64,000 bases of DNA from Rhodovulum sp. ES.010 (GCF_900142935.1 NZ_FSRS01000001.1:3078501-3142500), one strand, 5' to 3'. Positions 43,873 through 53,819 are shown, numbered from the stretch's first letter. Notes: generated from the letters alone by a model not told the origin. A program made the numbers and translations.

Positions 43873-43972
43873 GTCGGGGTCCTGTCGATGGTATCCGGGG
43901 TGGCGCTGCCTTACATCCTCCCGGTTAAGGGATCATGTCGCAATACGCCGCGATGGGGGGCGGAAGCGGCGT

Positions 43973-46786
43973 TCAATGGGCCTCGGCCCAGTTGGCCCCC
44001 TGTCCGGCATCGACGACCAGCGGCACGTCGAGCTTCACGGCCGGCAGGGCGGCGCCTTCCATCACCTCGCGCACGGCGTCGGCGACCTCGTCCGCGGCGC
44101 TCGTCTCGACCTCGAAGATCAGCTCGTCATGGACCTGCAACAGCATCTTCGCGGGCAGGTCCGCGATGGCGTCCGGCATCCGGATCATGGCGCGGCGGAT
44201 GATGTCGGCCGCGGTGCCCTGGATAGGCGCGTTGATCGCGGCGCGCTTGGCGAACCCGGCCTGCGGCCCCTTGGCGCCGATCTCGGGCGTATGGATGCGC
44301 CGCCCGAACAGCGTCTGGACGTAGCCGTTCGCCTTGGCGAAGGCCACGGTCTCGTCCATGTAGGCCTTGATGCCGGGGAAGCGTTCGAAATAGCGGTCGA
44401 TGAAGCCCTGCGCCTCGGCCCGCGGGATGCGCAGGTTGCGCGCGAGGCCAAAGCCGGAAATGCCGTAGATCACCCCGAAATTGATCGCCTTGGCCTGGCG
44501 GCGGATCTCGGGGGTCATGTCCTCCATCGGCACGTCGAACATTTCCGAGGCGGTCATGGCGTGGATGTCCTGGCCGTCGCGGAACGCCGCCTTCAGCGCG
44601 TCGATCCCCGCGACATGGGCGAGGATGCGCAGCTCGATCTGGGAATAGTCGAGGGAAACCAGCACCTTGCCCTCGTCGGCGACGAAGGCCTCGCGGATGC
44701 GCCGGCCCTCCTCGGTGCGCACGGGGATGTTCTGCAGGTTCGGGTCGGTCGAGGCCAGCCGCCCGGTGACCGCGCCGGTGATGACGTAAGAGGTATGCAC
44801 GCGCCCCGTGTCGGGGTTGATGTGGTCCTGAAGCGCGTCGGTATAGGTCGATTTCAGCTTGCTGAGCTGGCGCCAGTCCAGCACGCGGGCGGGCAGGTCG
44901 TGGCCCTCGGCGGCGAGGTCTTCCAGCACATCGGCGCCGGTGGCATAGGCGCCGGTCTTGCCCTTCTTGCCGCCCGAAAGGCTCATCTTGTCGAACAGGA
45001 TCTCACCGAGCTGCTTGGGGCTGCCGACATTGAACGTCTCGCCCGCCAGCTCGTGGATTTCCGCCTCCAACCCCGCCATCTTCTGCGAAAAGGCGTTCGA
45101 CATGCGGCTCAGCGTGTCGCGGTCGACCTTGATGCCGGTGCGCTCCATCTGCGCCAGTACCGGGACCAGCGGGCGTTCCAGCGTCTCGTAGACGGTCGTC
45201 ACGCGGTGCGTGTGCAATTGCGGCTTGAAGAGCTGCGCGAGCCTGAGCGTGATGTCGGCATCCTCGGCGGCGTATTTCACCGCCTCGTCGATCGGCACCC
45301 GGTCGAAGGTGATCTGCGACTTGCCCGAACCGATCAGCTCCTTGATCGGGATTGGGACGTGTCCGAGATAGCGTTCGCTGAGCGTGTCCATGCCATGGCC
45401 GTGCAGCCCGGCATTCATCGCGTAGGACATCAGCATCGTGTCGTCGATGGGCGCGATATCGATGCCGTAGCGCGCCAGCACCTTGGCATCGTATTTCATG
45501 TTCTGGCCGATCTTCATCACCGCCGGGTCTTCCAGGAGCGGCTTGAGCATCGCCAGCGCCTCGTCCAGAGGCATCTGCCCTTCGGCCAGCGCATCCGACC
45601 CGAAGAGATCGCCGTCGCCGTCGCGATGCCCCAGCGGGATGTAGCACGCCGCGCCCGGCTCGACGGACAGCGACACGCCCACCAGATCGCAGCGCATCTC
45701 GTCGAGGCCCGTCGTCTCGGTGTCGACGGCGACCCAGCCGCGGGCATTGGCGCGGTCGATCCAGACCTGCAAAGCCGTGGCGTCGCGGACGCAGTCATAG
45801 GTGTCGGGCGTGAAGGGCAGCGCCTCGGGCACGTCCGGCTGTTCCGAGGGGGCGGCGCCCGCCGGGTTGGTGTCGCCGATGACCGGCGGCTCGACCCTCA
45901 GGTTCTCGGCGATCCGCTTGGTCAGCGTGCGGAACTCCATCTGCGCGAGGAAGTCCAACAGCGCCTCCGGCTCGGGGTCCCGCACCTCCAGGTCGTCCAG
46001 CGGGAAGTCGAGCGGCGTGTCGGCGTCCAGCGTGACCAGCTTCTTCGACAACTCGATCTGCGCGCGGTGCTCGATCAGGGTCTGGCGGCGCTTGGGCTGC
46101 TTGATCTCCTCGGCCCGGTCCAACAGCGTTTCCAGATCGCCGAAATCGTTGATCAAGAGCGCCGCAGTCTTCACCCCGATGCCCGGGGCGCCGGGGATGT
46201 TGTCGACGGAATCGCCGGCCAGCGCCTGCACGTCGACCACGCGCTCGGGCCCCACGCCGAACTTCTGTTCCACCTCCTCGACGCCGATCCGGCGGTTCTT
46301 CATCGCGTCCAGCATCTCGACGCCGTTTCCGACCAGCTGCATCAGGTCCTTGTCGGAACTGACGATGGTGACGCGGCCGCCCGCCTCGGTCGCGTGCCGC
46401 GCGAGGGTGGCGATGATGTCGTCGGCCTCGTAATTCTCCTTCTCGATGCAGGCGATGTTGAAGGCGCGGGTGGCTTCGCGGGTCAGCGGGATCTGCGGGC
46501 GCAGGTCCTCGGGCATCTCGTCCCGGTTGGCCTTGTATTGATCATAAAGGTCGTTGCGGAAGGTGTGGCTGCCCTTGTCGAACACCACCGCAACATGGGT
46601 CGGCGCGTCGGGGCCCGCGTTATCCTCGACGTATTTCTGGATCATGTTGCAGAAGCCCGCGACCGCGCCCACCGGCAGGCCGTCGGATTTGCGCGTCAGG
46701 GGCGGCAGCGCGTGGAAGGCGCGGAAGATGAAGGCCGATCCGTCGATCAGGTGCAGATGGCAGCCCTTGCCGAAATTCCCGCTCAT
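43973..46786 (-). CDS. polA: DNA polymerase I
   Basis: Okazaki-fragment processing and repair polymerase. 937 residues from ATG 46786 (MSGNFGKGCHLHLIDGSAF) with GGGGG upstream; an ATG 12 codons earlier lacks this. 5'-3' exonuclease, an intact proofreading domain (VAVDTETTGLD, GQNMKYDAKVL, YAAEDADITLRL keep the acidic residues) and polymerase motifs A (VSLDYSQIELRI), B (RRQAKAINFGVIYG) and C (VHDEL) are present. Confidence 0.97.
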   Translation of the reverse strand: MSGNFGKGCHLHLIDGSAFIFRAFHALPPLTRKSDGLPVGAVAGFCNMIQKYVEDNAGPDAPTHVAVVFDKGSHTFRNDLYDQYKANRDEMPEDLRPQIPLTREATRAFNIACIEKENYEADDIIATLARHATEAGGRVTIVSSDKDLMQLVGNGVEMLDAMKNRRIGVEEVEQKFGVGPERVVDVQALAGDSVDNIPGAPGIGVKTAALLINDFGDLETLLDRAEEIKQPKRRQTLIEHRAQIELSKKLVTLDADTPLDFPLDDLEVRDPEPEALLDFLAQMEFRTLTKRIAENLRVEPPVIGDTNPAGAAPSEQPDVPEALPFTPDTYDCVRDATALQVWIDRANARGWVAVDTETTGLDEMRCDLVGVSLSVEPGAACYIPLGHRDGDGDLFGSDALAEGQMPLDEALAMLKPLLEDPAVMKIGQNMKYDAKVLARYGIDIAPIDDTMLMSYAMNAGLHGHGMDTLSERYLGHVPIPIKELIGSGKSQITFDRVPIDEAVKYAAEDADITLRLAQLFKPQLHTHRVTTVYETLERPLVPVLAQMERTGIKVDRDTLSRMSNAFSQKMAGLEAEIHELAGETFNVGSPKQLGEILFDKMSLSGGKKGKTGAYATGADVLEDLAAEGHDLPARVLDWRQLSKLKSTYTDALQDHINPDTGRVHTSYVITGAVTGRLASTDPNLQNIPVRTEEGRRIREAFVADEGKVLVSLDYSQIELRILAHVAGIDALKAAFRDGQDIHAMTASEMFDVPMEDMTPEIRRQAKAINFGVIYGISGFGLARNLRIPRAEAQGFIDRYFERFPGIKAYMDETVAFAKANGYVQTLFGRRIHTPEIGAKGPQAGFAKRAAINAPIQGTAADIIRRAMIRMPDAIADLPAKMLLQVHDELIFEVETSAADEVADAVREVMEGAALPAVKLDVPLVVDAGQGANWAEAH

Positions 46787-46845
46787 GTTCGCCCCCTTCG
46801 CTGTGCGCCCCCGGTTTGCCACGAAGCCATGCCCGCCGCCAGCCG

Positions 46846-47610
46846 TTAGGCGCAGGGGGCGGTGCCAGCCTCGGCGCGTTCGCGTGCGATCAGCCGCTCC
46901 AGCGATCCCTCCTCGATCCGGCCGAGCACGGCAGTCCGGCCGATGACCAGGCCGGGCGTGCCGGGGAAGCCGAAGAGGTCGGCAAGAGTGCGGCTGACCG
47001 CAAGTTGGTGGTCGATCGCGGGGGCGTCCATGTCCACCAGCAGCCGGTCGCCGTCCAGCCCGATATCCTCGGCCACGCGGCGCAGGCTTGCCGGCGTCGG
47101 CACCATCCGAGCGTTGGCGAGCCGGGCATGAAGTTCCGGCCCGGCGCCCTGGGCCGCGGCGGCCAGCGACGCGCGGGCCGCCAGCACCGATGTCGCGCCC
47201 AGCAGCGGCAATTCATGCCAGGCGAGATGGATCGGCGAAGCGGGCGCCTGCGCGCGGGCAATCAGCAGCGGGGTCATGCGACGGCAATACTGGCACCGCA
47301 CATCGGTGAAATAGGCCACCGGCACGCGGCCCCGAGGCGGGGCGCCGAAGAGATGCCGGCAGAGATCGGCACGCAGGTCCTGTGGCGCCGACGGCTCTCG
47401 CGGGACGGGCTCCAGCCCGATCAGCGCGGGCGATGCCGGCACGGTCGCCGCGCTCGGCACGCGGTGAAACCCGGGCAGGCCCGGAATCGGTTCGAACGCG
47501 AAGTCGGGCGGAAAGGCGCGGCGCCACAGGCCGGGTCCCGAGGACAGCGCGAGATAGGCCAGCGCGATGCCGCCAAGCCAGAGAATGTTCCGCCGCGTGC
47601 GCCCGATCAT
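46846..47610 (-). CDS. DsbA-family thioredoxin-fold protein, membrane-anchored
   Basis: 254 residues from ATG 47610. An N-terminal anchor or signal (RNILWLGGIALAYLAL) precedes a thioredoxin-like domain with C106-Q-Y-C109 (FTDVRCQYCR) and the cis-Pro loop GFPGTPGLVIG. Probably a periplasmic thiol-disulfide oxidoreductase. The frame runs upstream into the dehydrogenase gene, but the ATG gives a natural anchor. Lies between the dehydrogenase and polA on the minus strand. Confidence 0.85.
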   Translation of the reverse strand: MIGRTRRNILWLGGIALAYLALSSGPGLWRRAFPPDFAFEPIPGLPGFHRVPSAATVPASPALIGLEPVPREPSAPQDLRADLCRHLFGAPPRGRVPVAYFTDVRCQYCRRMTPLLIARAQAPASPIHLAWHELPLLGATSVLAARASLAAAAQGAGPELHARLANARMVPTPASLRRVAEDIGLDGDRLLVDMDAPAIDHQLAVSRTLADLFGFPGTPGLVIGRTAVLGRIEEGSLERLIARERAEAGTAPCA

Positions 47611-47633
47611 GGCCTCCGCCCCTAGAGCCGCGC

Positions 47634-48587
47634 CTATACCGGGTTGGGCAGGTCCTCGCCGGCGAGGTAGGCCCGGATGTTCTCGACGGCCATCATCCCC
47701 ATCGCCTCGCGCACCTCCAGCGTGGCGGTGCCGAGATGGGGCAGCAGCGCGACGTTCTCCATGGCCACAAGCTGCTCGGGCACGTGGGGCTCGAACTCGT
47801 AGACATCGAGCCCGGCGCCCGCGATCCGGCCCGCCTCGAGCGCCGCGATAAGCGCAGCCTCGTCGACCACGTCGCCGCGCGAGATGTTGACGAAATGCGC
47901 CGTGGGCTTCATCGCGTCGAACAGGTCCGCGCCCATCATGTGCCGCGTCTGCGCGCCCCCCGGCACGCAGGAGACGACCACGTCGGCCGCCGCGCCGAGC
48001 GCGGCAAGGCTGTCGACGGCGCGGGCCGGGAAGTCGAGCCGCTTGGGCGAGCGCGTGTAATACACCACCTCCATCCCGAAGCCGTAATGGCAGCGCCGGG
48101 CCAGCGCCTGGCCGATATTGCCCATCCCCACGATGCCCAGCGTCTTGCCGGTGACATGCAGGCCCAGCATCTGGGTCGGGTGCCAGCCGGTCCACTGGCC
48201 CGCGCGGACCATCCGCTCGCCCTCGCCGCCGCGCCGGCAGGTCATCAGGATCAGCAGCATGCCGATATCGGCGGTGGCATCGGTGACCGCGCCGGGCGTG
48301 TTGGTCACCGCGATCCCCAGCGCATGCGCGGCCGCGACGTCGATATGGTTGTAGCCCATTCCGAAATTCGCCAGAAGCCGGGCCCTGGGCGTGCGGACAT
48401 CGGCAAAGACCTCGGCCGTGAACATGTCGCCCAGGGTCGGCAGCACGATGTCGAACTCCGCCAGCGCCCGGCGCAGTTCCGCGTCCGACAGGGCCGCGTT
48501 GCTGTCCCGCATCTCGACCTCGCCAAGCTCGCGGACGATGGCGCCCACCTTGCCCGGCATCGGCCGCGTCACCAGAATCCTCGCCAT
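47634..48587 (-). CDS. D-2-hydroxyacid dehydrogenase (glyoxylate/hydroxypyruvate reductase type)
   Basis: 317 residues from ATG 48587 (MARILVTRPMPGKV). NAD(P) motif GIVGMGNIGQALA, catalytic Arg in CVPGGAQTRH, NISRGDVVDE, Glu in the DVYEFEP region and His in LLPHLGTAT. Likely reduces glyoxylate or hydroxypyruvate. Overlaps csaA by one base (TGATG). Confidence 0.92.
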   Translation of the reverse strand: MARILVTRPMPGKVGAIVRELGEVEMRDSNAALSDAELRRALAEFDIVLPTLGDMFTAEVFADVRTPRARLLANFGMGYNHIDVAAAHALGIAVTNTPGAVTDATADIGMLLILMTCRRGGEGERMVRAGQWTGWHPTQMLGLHVTGKTLGIVGMGNIGQALARRCHYGFGMEVVYYTRSPKRLDFPARAVDSLAALGAAADVVVSCVPGGAQTRHMMGADLFDAMKPTAHFVNISRGDVVDEAALIAALEAGRIAGAGLDVYEFEPHVPEQLVAMENVALLPHLGTATLEVREAMGMMAVENIRAYLAGEDLPNPV

Positions 48588-48925
48588 CAGTACATTCTCC
48601 CCCCGATCGGCACGTCCTTGTCCGGCGTGATGAGAACTACCTCGCCATCGGCATCGGGCAAGCCCAGCACCAGCACCTCGGACATGAACTTGCCGATCTG
48701 CCGGGGCGGGAAGTTGACCACGCCGAGCACCCGCTTGCCCGGCAGGTCCTCGGGCGCGTAATGCGCGGTGATCTGGGCCGAGCTCTTCTTCTCGCCGATC
48801 GCGGGGCCGAAATCGACCCACAGCTTGATCGAGGGCTTGCGCGCCTCCGGGTAGGGCTCGGCCCGCACGATCTCGCCCACGCGGATATCGACCTTCATGA
48901 AGTCGTCGAAGCTGATCTCGGTCAC
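48587..48925 (-). CDS. CsaA-like tRNA-binding-domain protein
   Basis: 112 residues from GTG 48925: OB-fold tRNA-binding domain (FDDFMKVDIRVGEIVRAEPY, then KRVLGVVNFPPRQIGKFMS). CsaA has chaperone/export activity in Bacillus; the role in proteobacteria is unproven. GTGA overlap with proC and TGATG overlap with the dehydrogenase make a coupled trio. Confidence 0.92.
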   Translation of the reverse strand: MTEISFDDFMKVDIRVGEIVRAEPYPEARKPSIKLWVDFGPAIGEKKSSAQITAHYAPEDLPGKRVLGVVNFPPRQIGKFMSEVLVLGLPDADGEVVLITPDKDVPIGGRMY

Positions 48926-49749
48926 GTTCCCAGTTCCCTGCTGCGGTTGGTCGCGGCGGCGACCGCGCGTTTCAAGAGTGGCGGAAAGCCGGTCTCCGGG
49001 TCCATCAGCACCTCCAGCGCTGCCGCCGTGGTGCCCTGCGGCGAGGTCACGTTCACCCGCAGTTGCGCCGGGTCGTCCTCCGCCTCTTCGGCCAGTTGTC
49101 CCGCACCGCCCACCGTCGCCTTGGCCAGTGTCATGGCCATGTCGGCGGGCAGGCCCTGCGCCTCTCCGGCGGCGGCCAGCGTCTCGATCAGGTGAAACAC
49201 GTAGGCCGGGCCGGAGCCCGACAGGGCCGTGACCGCGTCCATCTGGTCCTCGCTCTCCAGCCGCACGGTCTGGCCCACGGCAGAGAGCAGCGTTTCGGCC
49301 AGCGACAGGCCCTCTTCGCCGACATGTGCGTTGCCGATCAGCGCGGTGATGCCGCGGCCCACGGCGGCAGGCGTGTTCGGGATCGAGCGGATCACCGGGG
49401 CCGCGTCGCCCAGATGGCGTGCGAAGTAGTCCAGCGTCTTTCCGGCCGCGACCGACAGGAACAGCGTGCGCCCGTCGGCCAGCCGCGCCACCTGCGGCAG
49501 CGCGTCGTCCATCATCTGCGGCTTGACCGCGATCAGCACGATGGCCGGCGCCCGCGGAAGGGGCTCGTTCAGATGCAGGCCCTCGCCGGCGCGCGCGCGC
49601 AGCCAGTCGGACGGCCCCGGGTCGATCGCCCAGACCGCACCGGCCGGCAGCTCCCGCTTCAGCCAGCCCTCCAGAAGCGCCGAGCCCATCTTGCCGCAGC
49701 CCAGAAGCACCAGCCCCCGGGTGGCGAGGTCGTCCATGTCCATACGCAA
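48922..49749 (-). CDS. proC: Pyrroline-5-carboxylate reductase
   Basis: Last step of proline synthesis. 275 residues; N-terminal nucleotide motif GCGKMGSALLEG, and the C-terminal VTALSGSGPAYVF and TSPQGTTAAAL signatures. Second gene of the minus-strand run that starts with ybjN. Confidence 0.97.
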   Translation of the reverse strand: MRMDMDDLATRGLVLLGCGKMGSALLEGWLKRELPAGAVWAIDPGPSDWLRARAGEGLHLNEPLPRAPAIVLIAVKPQMMDDALPQVARLADGRTLFLSVAAGKTLDYFARHLGDAAPVIRSIPNTPAAVGRGITALIGNAHVGEEGLSLAETLLSAVGQTVRLESEDQMDAVTALSGSGPAYVFHLIETLAAAGEAQGLPADMAMTLAKATVGGAGQLAEEAEDDPAQLRVNVTSPQGTTAAALEVLMDPETGFPPLLKRAVAAATNRSRELGT

Positions 49750-49776
49750 GCCCCCTGTCTGCCTCGGGGGCCGAGG

Positions 49777-50280
49777 TTAGGCGCGGCCGTAGGCCTCCGC
49801 AATGGCGACTTGCAGCGCGTCGGCCGGCGTGCGGTCGCCCCAGCAGACCAACTGGAAGGCGGGGTAGAAGCGTTCGGCCGCCGAGACCGCTGCGCCGATC
49901 AGCTGGTCGACCCGTTCGGCGCCGACCGGCTGGCCGCCCGCCAGCATCAGGCCGTGGCGCCAGACCATCAGCTGCTGCGCGTGCCAGTAGGTGAAAGCGC
50001 CCGCCCAGCACAGGTCGTTGGTCGCGTTCAGCGCCTCGTAGAGCGCGGGCAGCTTGTCCTCGGGCGGCTCCATCTCGAAGGTGCAGATCAGCCGCAGCAT
50101 CTCGTCATAGCCCGACCAGGCCAGCGTCAGTGAGTAGGTGCGCCACTGGCCCGTCACCGCCATGGCGATCTGGTCGTCGGCGACCCGGTCGAACTCCCAA
50201 TCGCGGTGCTCGGCCAGGGTCTCGACGATGTCGATGGGGTGGAGGTCCTCGCTGTGCAGGAAGTCTTCGGAAAGCGACAT
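49777..50280 (-). CDS. YbjN-domain protein
   Basis: 167 residues from ATG 50280 (MSLSEDFLHSEDLHP). A single YbjN domain (type III secretion chaperone-like fold) with HRDWEFDRVADDQ and YWHAQQLMVWRHGL. Function in this group unknown. First gene of a probable operon with proC, csaA, the dehydrogenase, the DsbA-like protein and perhaps polA; its promoter region carries dyads. Confidence 0.85.
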   Translation of the reverse strand: MSLSEDFLHSEDLHPIDIVETLAEHRDWEFDRVADDQIAMAVTGQWRTYSLTLAWSGYDEMLRLICTFEMEPPEDKLPALYEALNATNDLCWAGAFTYWHAQQLMVWRHGLMLAGGQPVGAERVDQLIGAAVSAAERFYPAFQLVCWGDRTPADALQVAIAEAYGRA

Positions 50281-50299
50281 GCCCGGCCTCTCTGGTTGC

Positions 50300-50329
50300 A
50301 GCCTTGTGTCGGTGGCAGCCCACAAGGCT
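50300..50329 (-). promoter_or_regulatory. Leader hairpin before the YbjN gene
   Basis: AGCCTTGTG (50300-50308) pairs with CACAAGGCT (50321-50329), perfect 9 bp, 12-base loop. It ends 19 bases from the start codon, between it and the promoter. Confidence 0.55.
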
Positions 50330-50372
50330 TAGGTGCCTGCTCTAGGCTCTGGGCGGTAAATCGCCGAGCCCT

Positions 50373-50403
50373 ACAAGATATGGTGGGCGCAAAGGGGCAC
50401 CAA
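50373..50403 (-). promoter_or_regulatory. Promoter of the ybjN-proC operon
   Basis: Minus strand TTGGTG (50403-50398) and TATCTT (50380-50375), 17-base spacing. The -10 lies inside one arm of a 9-bp inverted repeat, ACAAGATAT (50373-50381), whose partner ATATCTTGT is at 50444-50452, 62 bases upstream. This could be a repressor-looping or paired-operator arrangement. Confidence 0.5.
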
Positions 50404-50624
50404 GTAAAGCAGAATTTTTGTGACACAGGGGGGCGGCAACGCAATATCTTGTGGAAAAGCGTATCCGTTGGGCAGGGTCGCGCCCATTGGCCAATCGAGG
50501 ATACAGCGCCGTGCGCCGGCGCGACCCGCACCGGCCGGCCCATCCCGAAACCAAGAACGCGCCGCGAAAGCGGCGCGCCCTGCAACTCCCGTCATGTGCG
50601 GCCTTGCGACAGGCCGGGCCGGGC
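50404..50624. other. Gene-free stretch upstream of ybjN
   Basis: Apart from the distal dyad arm (50444-50452) and a perfect 8-bp stem with GAAA tetraloop (50558-50577), which lies just after the ubiK stop in its sense direction and may act as its terminator, I see nothing in this stretch. Confidence 0.5.
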
Positions 50625-50870
50625 TCAGCCCTTGCCGGCCTCCAGCGCGTCGAGCCGCGCCTTCAGCGCCTCGTTCTCCTCGCGCGCCTTCTGAGCCATG
50701 GCGCGCACCGCGTCGAATTCCTCGCGGGTGACGAAGTCGCGGTCGGCCAGCCAGCGGTCGATCATGCTCTTCATCGCCGTCTCGGCCTCGTCGCGCGCGC
50801 CCTGGGCCACGCCCATCGCGTTGGTCATCAGTTTCGACATGTCGTCGAGCATCTTGTTGCGCGTCTGCAT
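50625..50870 (-). CDS. ubiK: UbiK/BMFP-family accessory factor
   Basis: 81 residues from ATG 50870 (MQTRNKMLDDMSKLM), with GAGG six bases upstream; a GTG two codons earlier is an alternative. The C-terminal half is a coiled coil (REENEALKARLDALE). UbiK helps UbiJ in ubiquinone synthesis in E. coli; BMFP in Brucella is a membrane-fusogenic trimer. Divergent from lgt. Confidence 0.85.
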   Translation of the reverse strand: MQTRNKMLDDMSKLMTNAMGVAQGARDEAETAMKSMIDRWLADRDFVTREEFDAVRAMAQKAREENEALKARLDALEAGKG

Positions 50871-50967
50871 CGGCACCCTCTGGCGTTACATTCGCGTTCT
50901 ATATGGCCCGCGGCGGGCGGAACCTCAAGGTTGACTTCCCCGCGCCCCCTGCCAAGAGAGGCAAGAG

Positions 50968-51858
50968 ATGCAGGCTGTTCTGACCTTCCCCGACCTCGAT
51001 TCCGAGATCTTCGCGATCTCGCTCTTCGGCATGGAGTTCGCGTTGCGCTGGTATGCGCTGGCCTATATCGCGGGCATCCTGATCGGCTGGCGGCTGGTGG
51101 TGGCGCTGGTCAAGCGCCCGCGGCTGTGGCCTGGCGACCGCGCCCCGATGACGCCCGCGCAGGTCGAGGAATTGCTGACCTGGATCATTCTCGGCATCAT
51201 ACTCGGCGGGCGGCTGGGCTTCGTGTTCTTCTACAAGCCGCTCTATTACCTGCAGCACCCGCTGGAAATCCCGATGCTCTGGCAAGGGGGCATGGCCTTC
51301 CATGGCGGGCTGCTGGGGGTCATCCTCGCGCTCGTCCTGTTCACGCGCCGCCATGGCATTGCGCTTCTGTCGGCCGCCGACGCACTGGCGATCGCGACGC
51401 CGCCGGGGCTGTTCTTCGGCCGCATCGCGAATTTCATCAATGCCGAGCTCTGGGGGCGGCCCTCCGACCTGCCCTGGGCGGTGGTCTTCCCCGGCGAGTT
51501 TGCACAATACTGTCCCGGCTGGGAGACGGTGCCCTGCGCGCGCCACCCCTCGCAGCTTTACGAGGCGGGGCTGGAGGGGCTCGTGCTCGGCGCGGCGCTG
51601 CTCTGGCTGGTGGCGCGGCGCGATGCGCTGAAACGGCCCGGCGCCGTCGCGGGGATGTTCTTTGTCGGGTACGGGTTTGCGCGGATCTTCGTCGAACTGT
51701 TTCGCCAGCCCGACTTCCAGTTCGTCTCGCCCGACAACCCGATGGGCTATGCGGTGCAGTGGGGCGGGGCCGGGCTGACCCAGGGGCAGCTGCTGTCGCT
51801 GCCGATGGTGGCGCTTGGGCTGATCCTGCTGGCGCTGTCGCGCCGCCCGCGCGCGTGA
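50968..51858 (+). CDS. lgt: Prolipoprotein diacylglyceryl transferase
   Basis: First enzyme of lipoprotein maturation in the inner membrane. 296 residues, seven helices; [34 protein letters not shown] and HPSQLYEAG are the Lgt signatures. Overlaps the next gene by 4 bases. Confidence 0.97.
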   Translation: MQAVLTFPDLDSEIFAISLFGMEFALRWYALAYIAGILIGWRLVVALVKRPRLWPGDRAPMTPAQVEELLTWIILGIILGGRLGFVFFYKPLYYLQHPLEIPMLWQGGMAFHGGLLGVILALVLFTRRHGIALLSAADALAIATPPGLFFGRIANFINAELWGRPSDLPWAVVFPGEFAQYCPGWETVPCARHPSQLYEAGLEGLVLGAALLWLVARRDALKRPGAVAGMFFVGYGFARIFVELFRQPDFQFVSPDNPMGYAVQWGGAGLTQGQLLSLPMVALGLILLALSRRPRA

Positions 51859-52919
51859 CGCCGCTGGCCGACATCCTCGCCCGGCGGATCGCGGCCACCG
51901 GGCCGATCACGGTGGCCGACTACATGGCCGACTGCCTGATGCATCCCGAGCATGGCTATTACACCGCGCGCGAGCCGTTCGGGACGGCCGGCGATTTCAT
52001 CACCGCCCCCGAGATCAGCCAGATGTTCGGCGAGATGATCGGGCTGTGGCTGGCGCAGGCCTGGATCGATCGCGGGCGCCCCGCGCCGTTCACTCTGGCC
52101 GAACTCGGCCCCGGGCGGGGCACGCTCATGGCCGACATCCTGCGCGCCGCCGGAACCGTGCCCGGTTTTCAAGCGGCCGCGCGGGTGCATCTGGTCGAGG
52201 CCTCGCCGCGCCTGCGCGAGGCCCAGCGCGCGGCGCTTGGCGGAACCGCCGTCACCTGGGCCGAGGGCGTCGCGGACCTGCCCGCCGCGCCGCTCTTCCT
52301 CGTCGCCAACGAGTTCTTCGACGCGCTGCCGATTCGCCAGTTCCAGCGCGACCCGGCCGGCTGGCGTGAGCGGCAGGTGGGGCTCGACGGCGAGACGCTG
52401 GCCTTCGGCCTCTCCGCCCCCGCGCCGCTGGCCGACCTGCAAGGTCGGCTCGGCGACACGACACCCGGCGACATCGTCGAAACGCGGCCCGCCGCCAGCG
52501 CTATCATGCAGACCATCGCGGCGCGGATTGCGGCCCACGGGGGCGCGGCGCTGATCCTCGATTATGGCGACTGGCGGTCGCGCGGCGACACGCTTCAGGC
52601 GGTGCGCGGCCATGCGCCCGAGCCGCCGCTCGCCCATCCCGGCGCGGCAGACCTGACCGCCCATGTCGACTTCGCGGCCCTTGCCGACGCCGCGCGCGGC
52701 GTGACCGTCGGCCCGATGGTCCCGCAAGGCGGTTTCCTCGAACGGCTCGGCATCACGGCCCGCGCGCAGGCGCTCGCCCGGCGGCTCAGCGGGGCGGCGC
52801 TGGAGTCCCACATCGCCGCACATCGCCGCTTGACCCATCCGCAGGAAATGGGAACGCTCTTCAAGACACTCGCGCTGACAGATCGGGGCGCCTCGCCCCT
52901 GCCCGGATTCGACCCATGA
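51855..52919 (+). CDS. MidA/NDUFAF7-family SAM-dependent methyltransferase
   Basis: 354 residues from GTG 51855 ([16 protein letters not shown]). Contains [34 protein letters not shown] and SAM motif [16 protein letters not shown]. The human homologue NDUFAF7 methylates an arginine in complex I; alphaproteobacteria are the closest bacterial relatives of mitochondria, so the same role is plausible but unproven. Coupled to lgt and pgeF by 4-base overlaps. Confidence 0.92.
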   Translation: MTPLADILARRIAATGPITVADYMADCLMHPEHGYYTAREPFGTAGDFITAPEISQMFGEMIGLWLAQAWIDRGRPAPFTLAELGPGRGTLMADILRAAGTVPGFQAAARVHLVEASPRLREAQRAALGGTAVTWAEGVADLPAAPLFLVANEFFDALPIRQFQRDPAGWRERQVGLDGETLAFGLSAPAPLADLQGRLGDTTPGDIVETRPAASAIMQTIAARIAAHGGAALILDYGDWRSRGDTLQAVRGHAPEPPLAHPGAADLTAHVDFAALADAARGVTVGPMVPQGGFLERLGITARAQALARRLSGAALESHIAAHRRLTHPQEMGTLFKTLALTDRGASPLPGFDP

Positions 52920-53671
52920 CCCTCGAGATCCTCACCTCGGACGTGCTGAGCCCGCTCCGCCACGGGTTCTTCACCCGCCGCGGCGGGGCGTCCTCCGGCG
53001 TTTTTCAGGGGTTGAACTGCGGCGGCGGCTCCTCGGACCTGTCGGAGGTCGTGTCGATCAACCGCGCCCGCGTCGCCTCGGCCATGGGCGTGGCCCCCGA
53101 TCACCTTCTGACCGCGCATCAGGTGCATTCGCCCGACGTGGCGGTGGCCGACGGGCCGCTTCCGGTGGCGCCGCGGGCCGATGCGCTGGTGACCGCCACG
53201 CCGGGGCTTGCCCTGGCGATTCTGACCGCGGATTGCCAGCCGGTGCTGTTCGCCGATCCCGAGGCCGGGGTGGTCGGGGCCGCACATGCGGGCTGGCGCG
53301 GTGCGCGTGACGGCGTGTTGGAGGCGACGCTCGACGCGATGGAAGGGCTTGGGGCGGACCGCGGCGACATCCGCGCCGTGATCGGCCCCACGATCAGCCA
53401 GCGCGCCTACGAGGTCGGCCCGGAATTCCTCGACAGCTTTCTTGCCGAGGACCGGGACAATGCCAGGTTCTTCGCGAACGGAAACGGCGACCGGATGCTG
53501 TTCGACCTGACCGCCTACAGCCTCGCCCGGCTGCGCGCGGCGGAGATCGGGCAGGCGGTCTGGACGCGACATTGCACCTATTCCGACCCCGAACGCTTCT
53601 TCTCCTACCGGCGCGCCGTCCACGCGGGCGAGGCGGATTACGGGCGGCTGATCTCTGCGATCCGGCTTTGA
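52916..53671 (+). CDS. pgeF: Peptidoglycan editing factor PgeF (multicopper laccase-fold)
   Basis: Removes mis-incorporated amino acids from muropeptides in E. coli (formerly called laccase YfiH). 251 residues; ligand residues H71 (AHQVHSPD), C107 (TADCQPV) and H124 (AHAGWRG) are present. Last gene of the lgt trio. Confidence 0.93.
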   Translation: MTLEILTSDVLSPLRHGFFTRRGGASSGVFQGLNCGGGSSDLSEVVSINRARVASAMGVAPDHLLTAHQVHSPDVAVADGPLPVAPRADALVTATPGLALAILTADCQPVLFADPEAGVVGAAHAGWRGARDGVLEATLDAMEGLGADRGDIRAVIGPTISQRAYEVGPEFLDSFLAEDRDNARFFANGNGDRMLFDLTAYSLARLRAAEIGQAVWTRHCTYSDPERFFSYRRAVHAGEADYGRLISAIRL

Positions 53672-53819
53672 GGTCTGGGCAAACGCCACGTTTCGGGCGG
53701 CCGCCGGCCTTGTCCGCGCCCGATTCCACGGGGACTCTGGCAACGGGCCGCCGCGCCAGGCCGCAGGTCATGCGGGCGATGGGGCGGTCCTGATACCTTG
53801 TGCCGGATGGAGTGTCGCG

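Noticed and set aside
43856..46849. 997-residue open frame antisense to polA
   Set aside because: GC-rich third positions of polA create long open antisense frames; composition is Arg/His/Gly/Asp-rich with no domain, and the opposite frame has every polA motif.
50441..50456. DnaA-box-like TTGTGGAAAA as a replication origin signal
   Set aside because: One imperfect match, no cluster of boxes and no AT-rich unwinding region; better explained as part of the ybjN promoter dyads.
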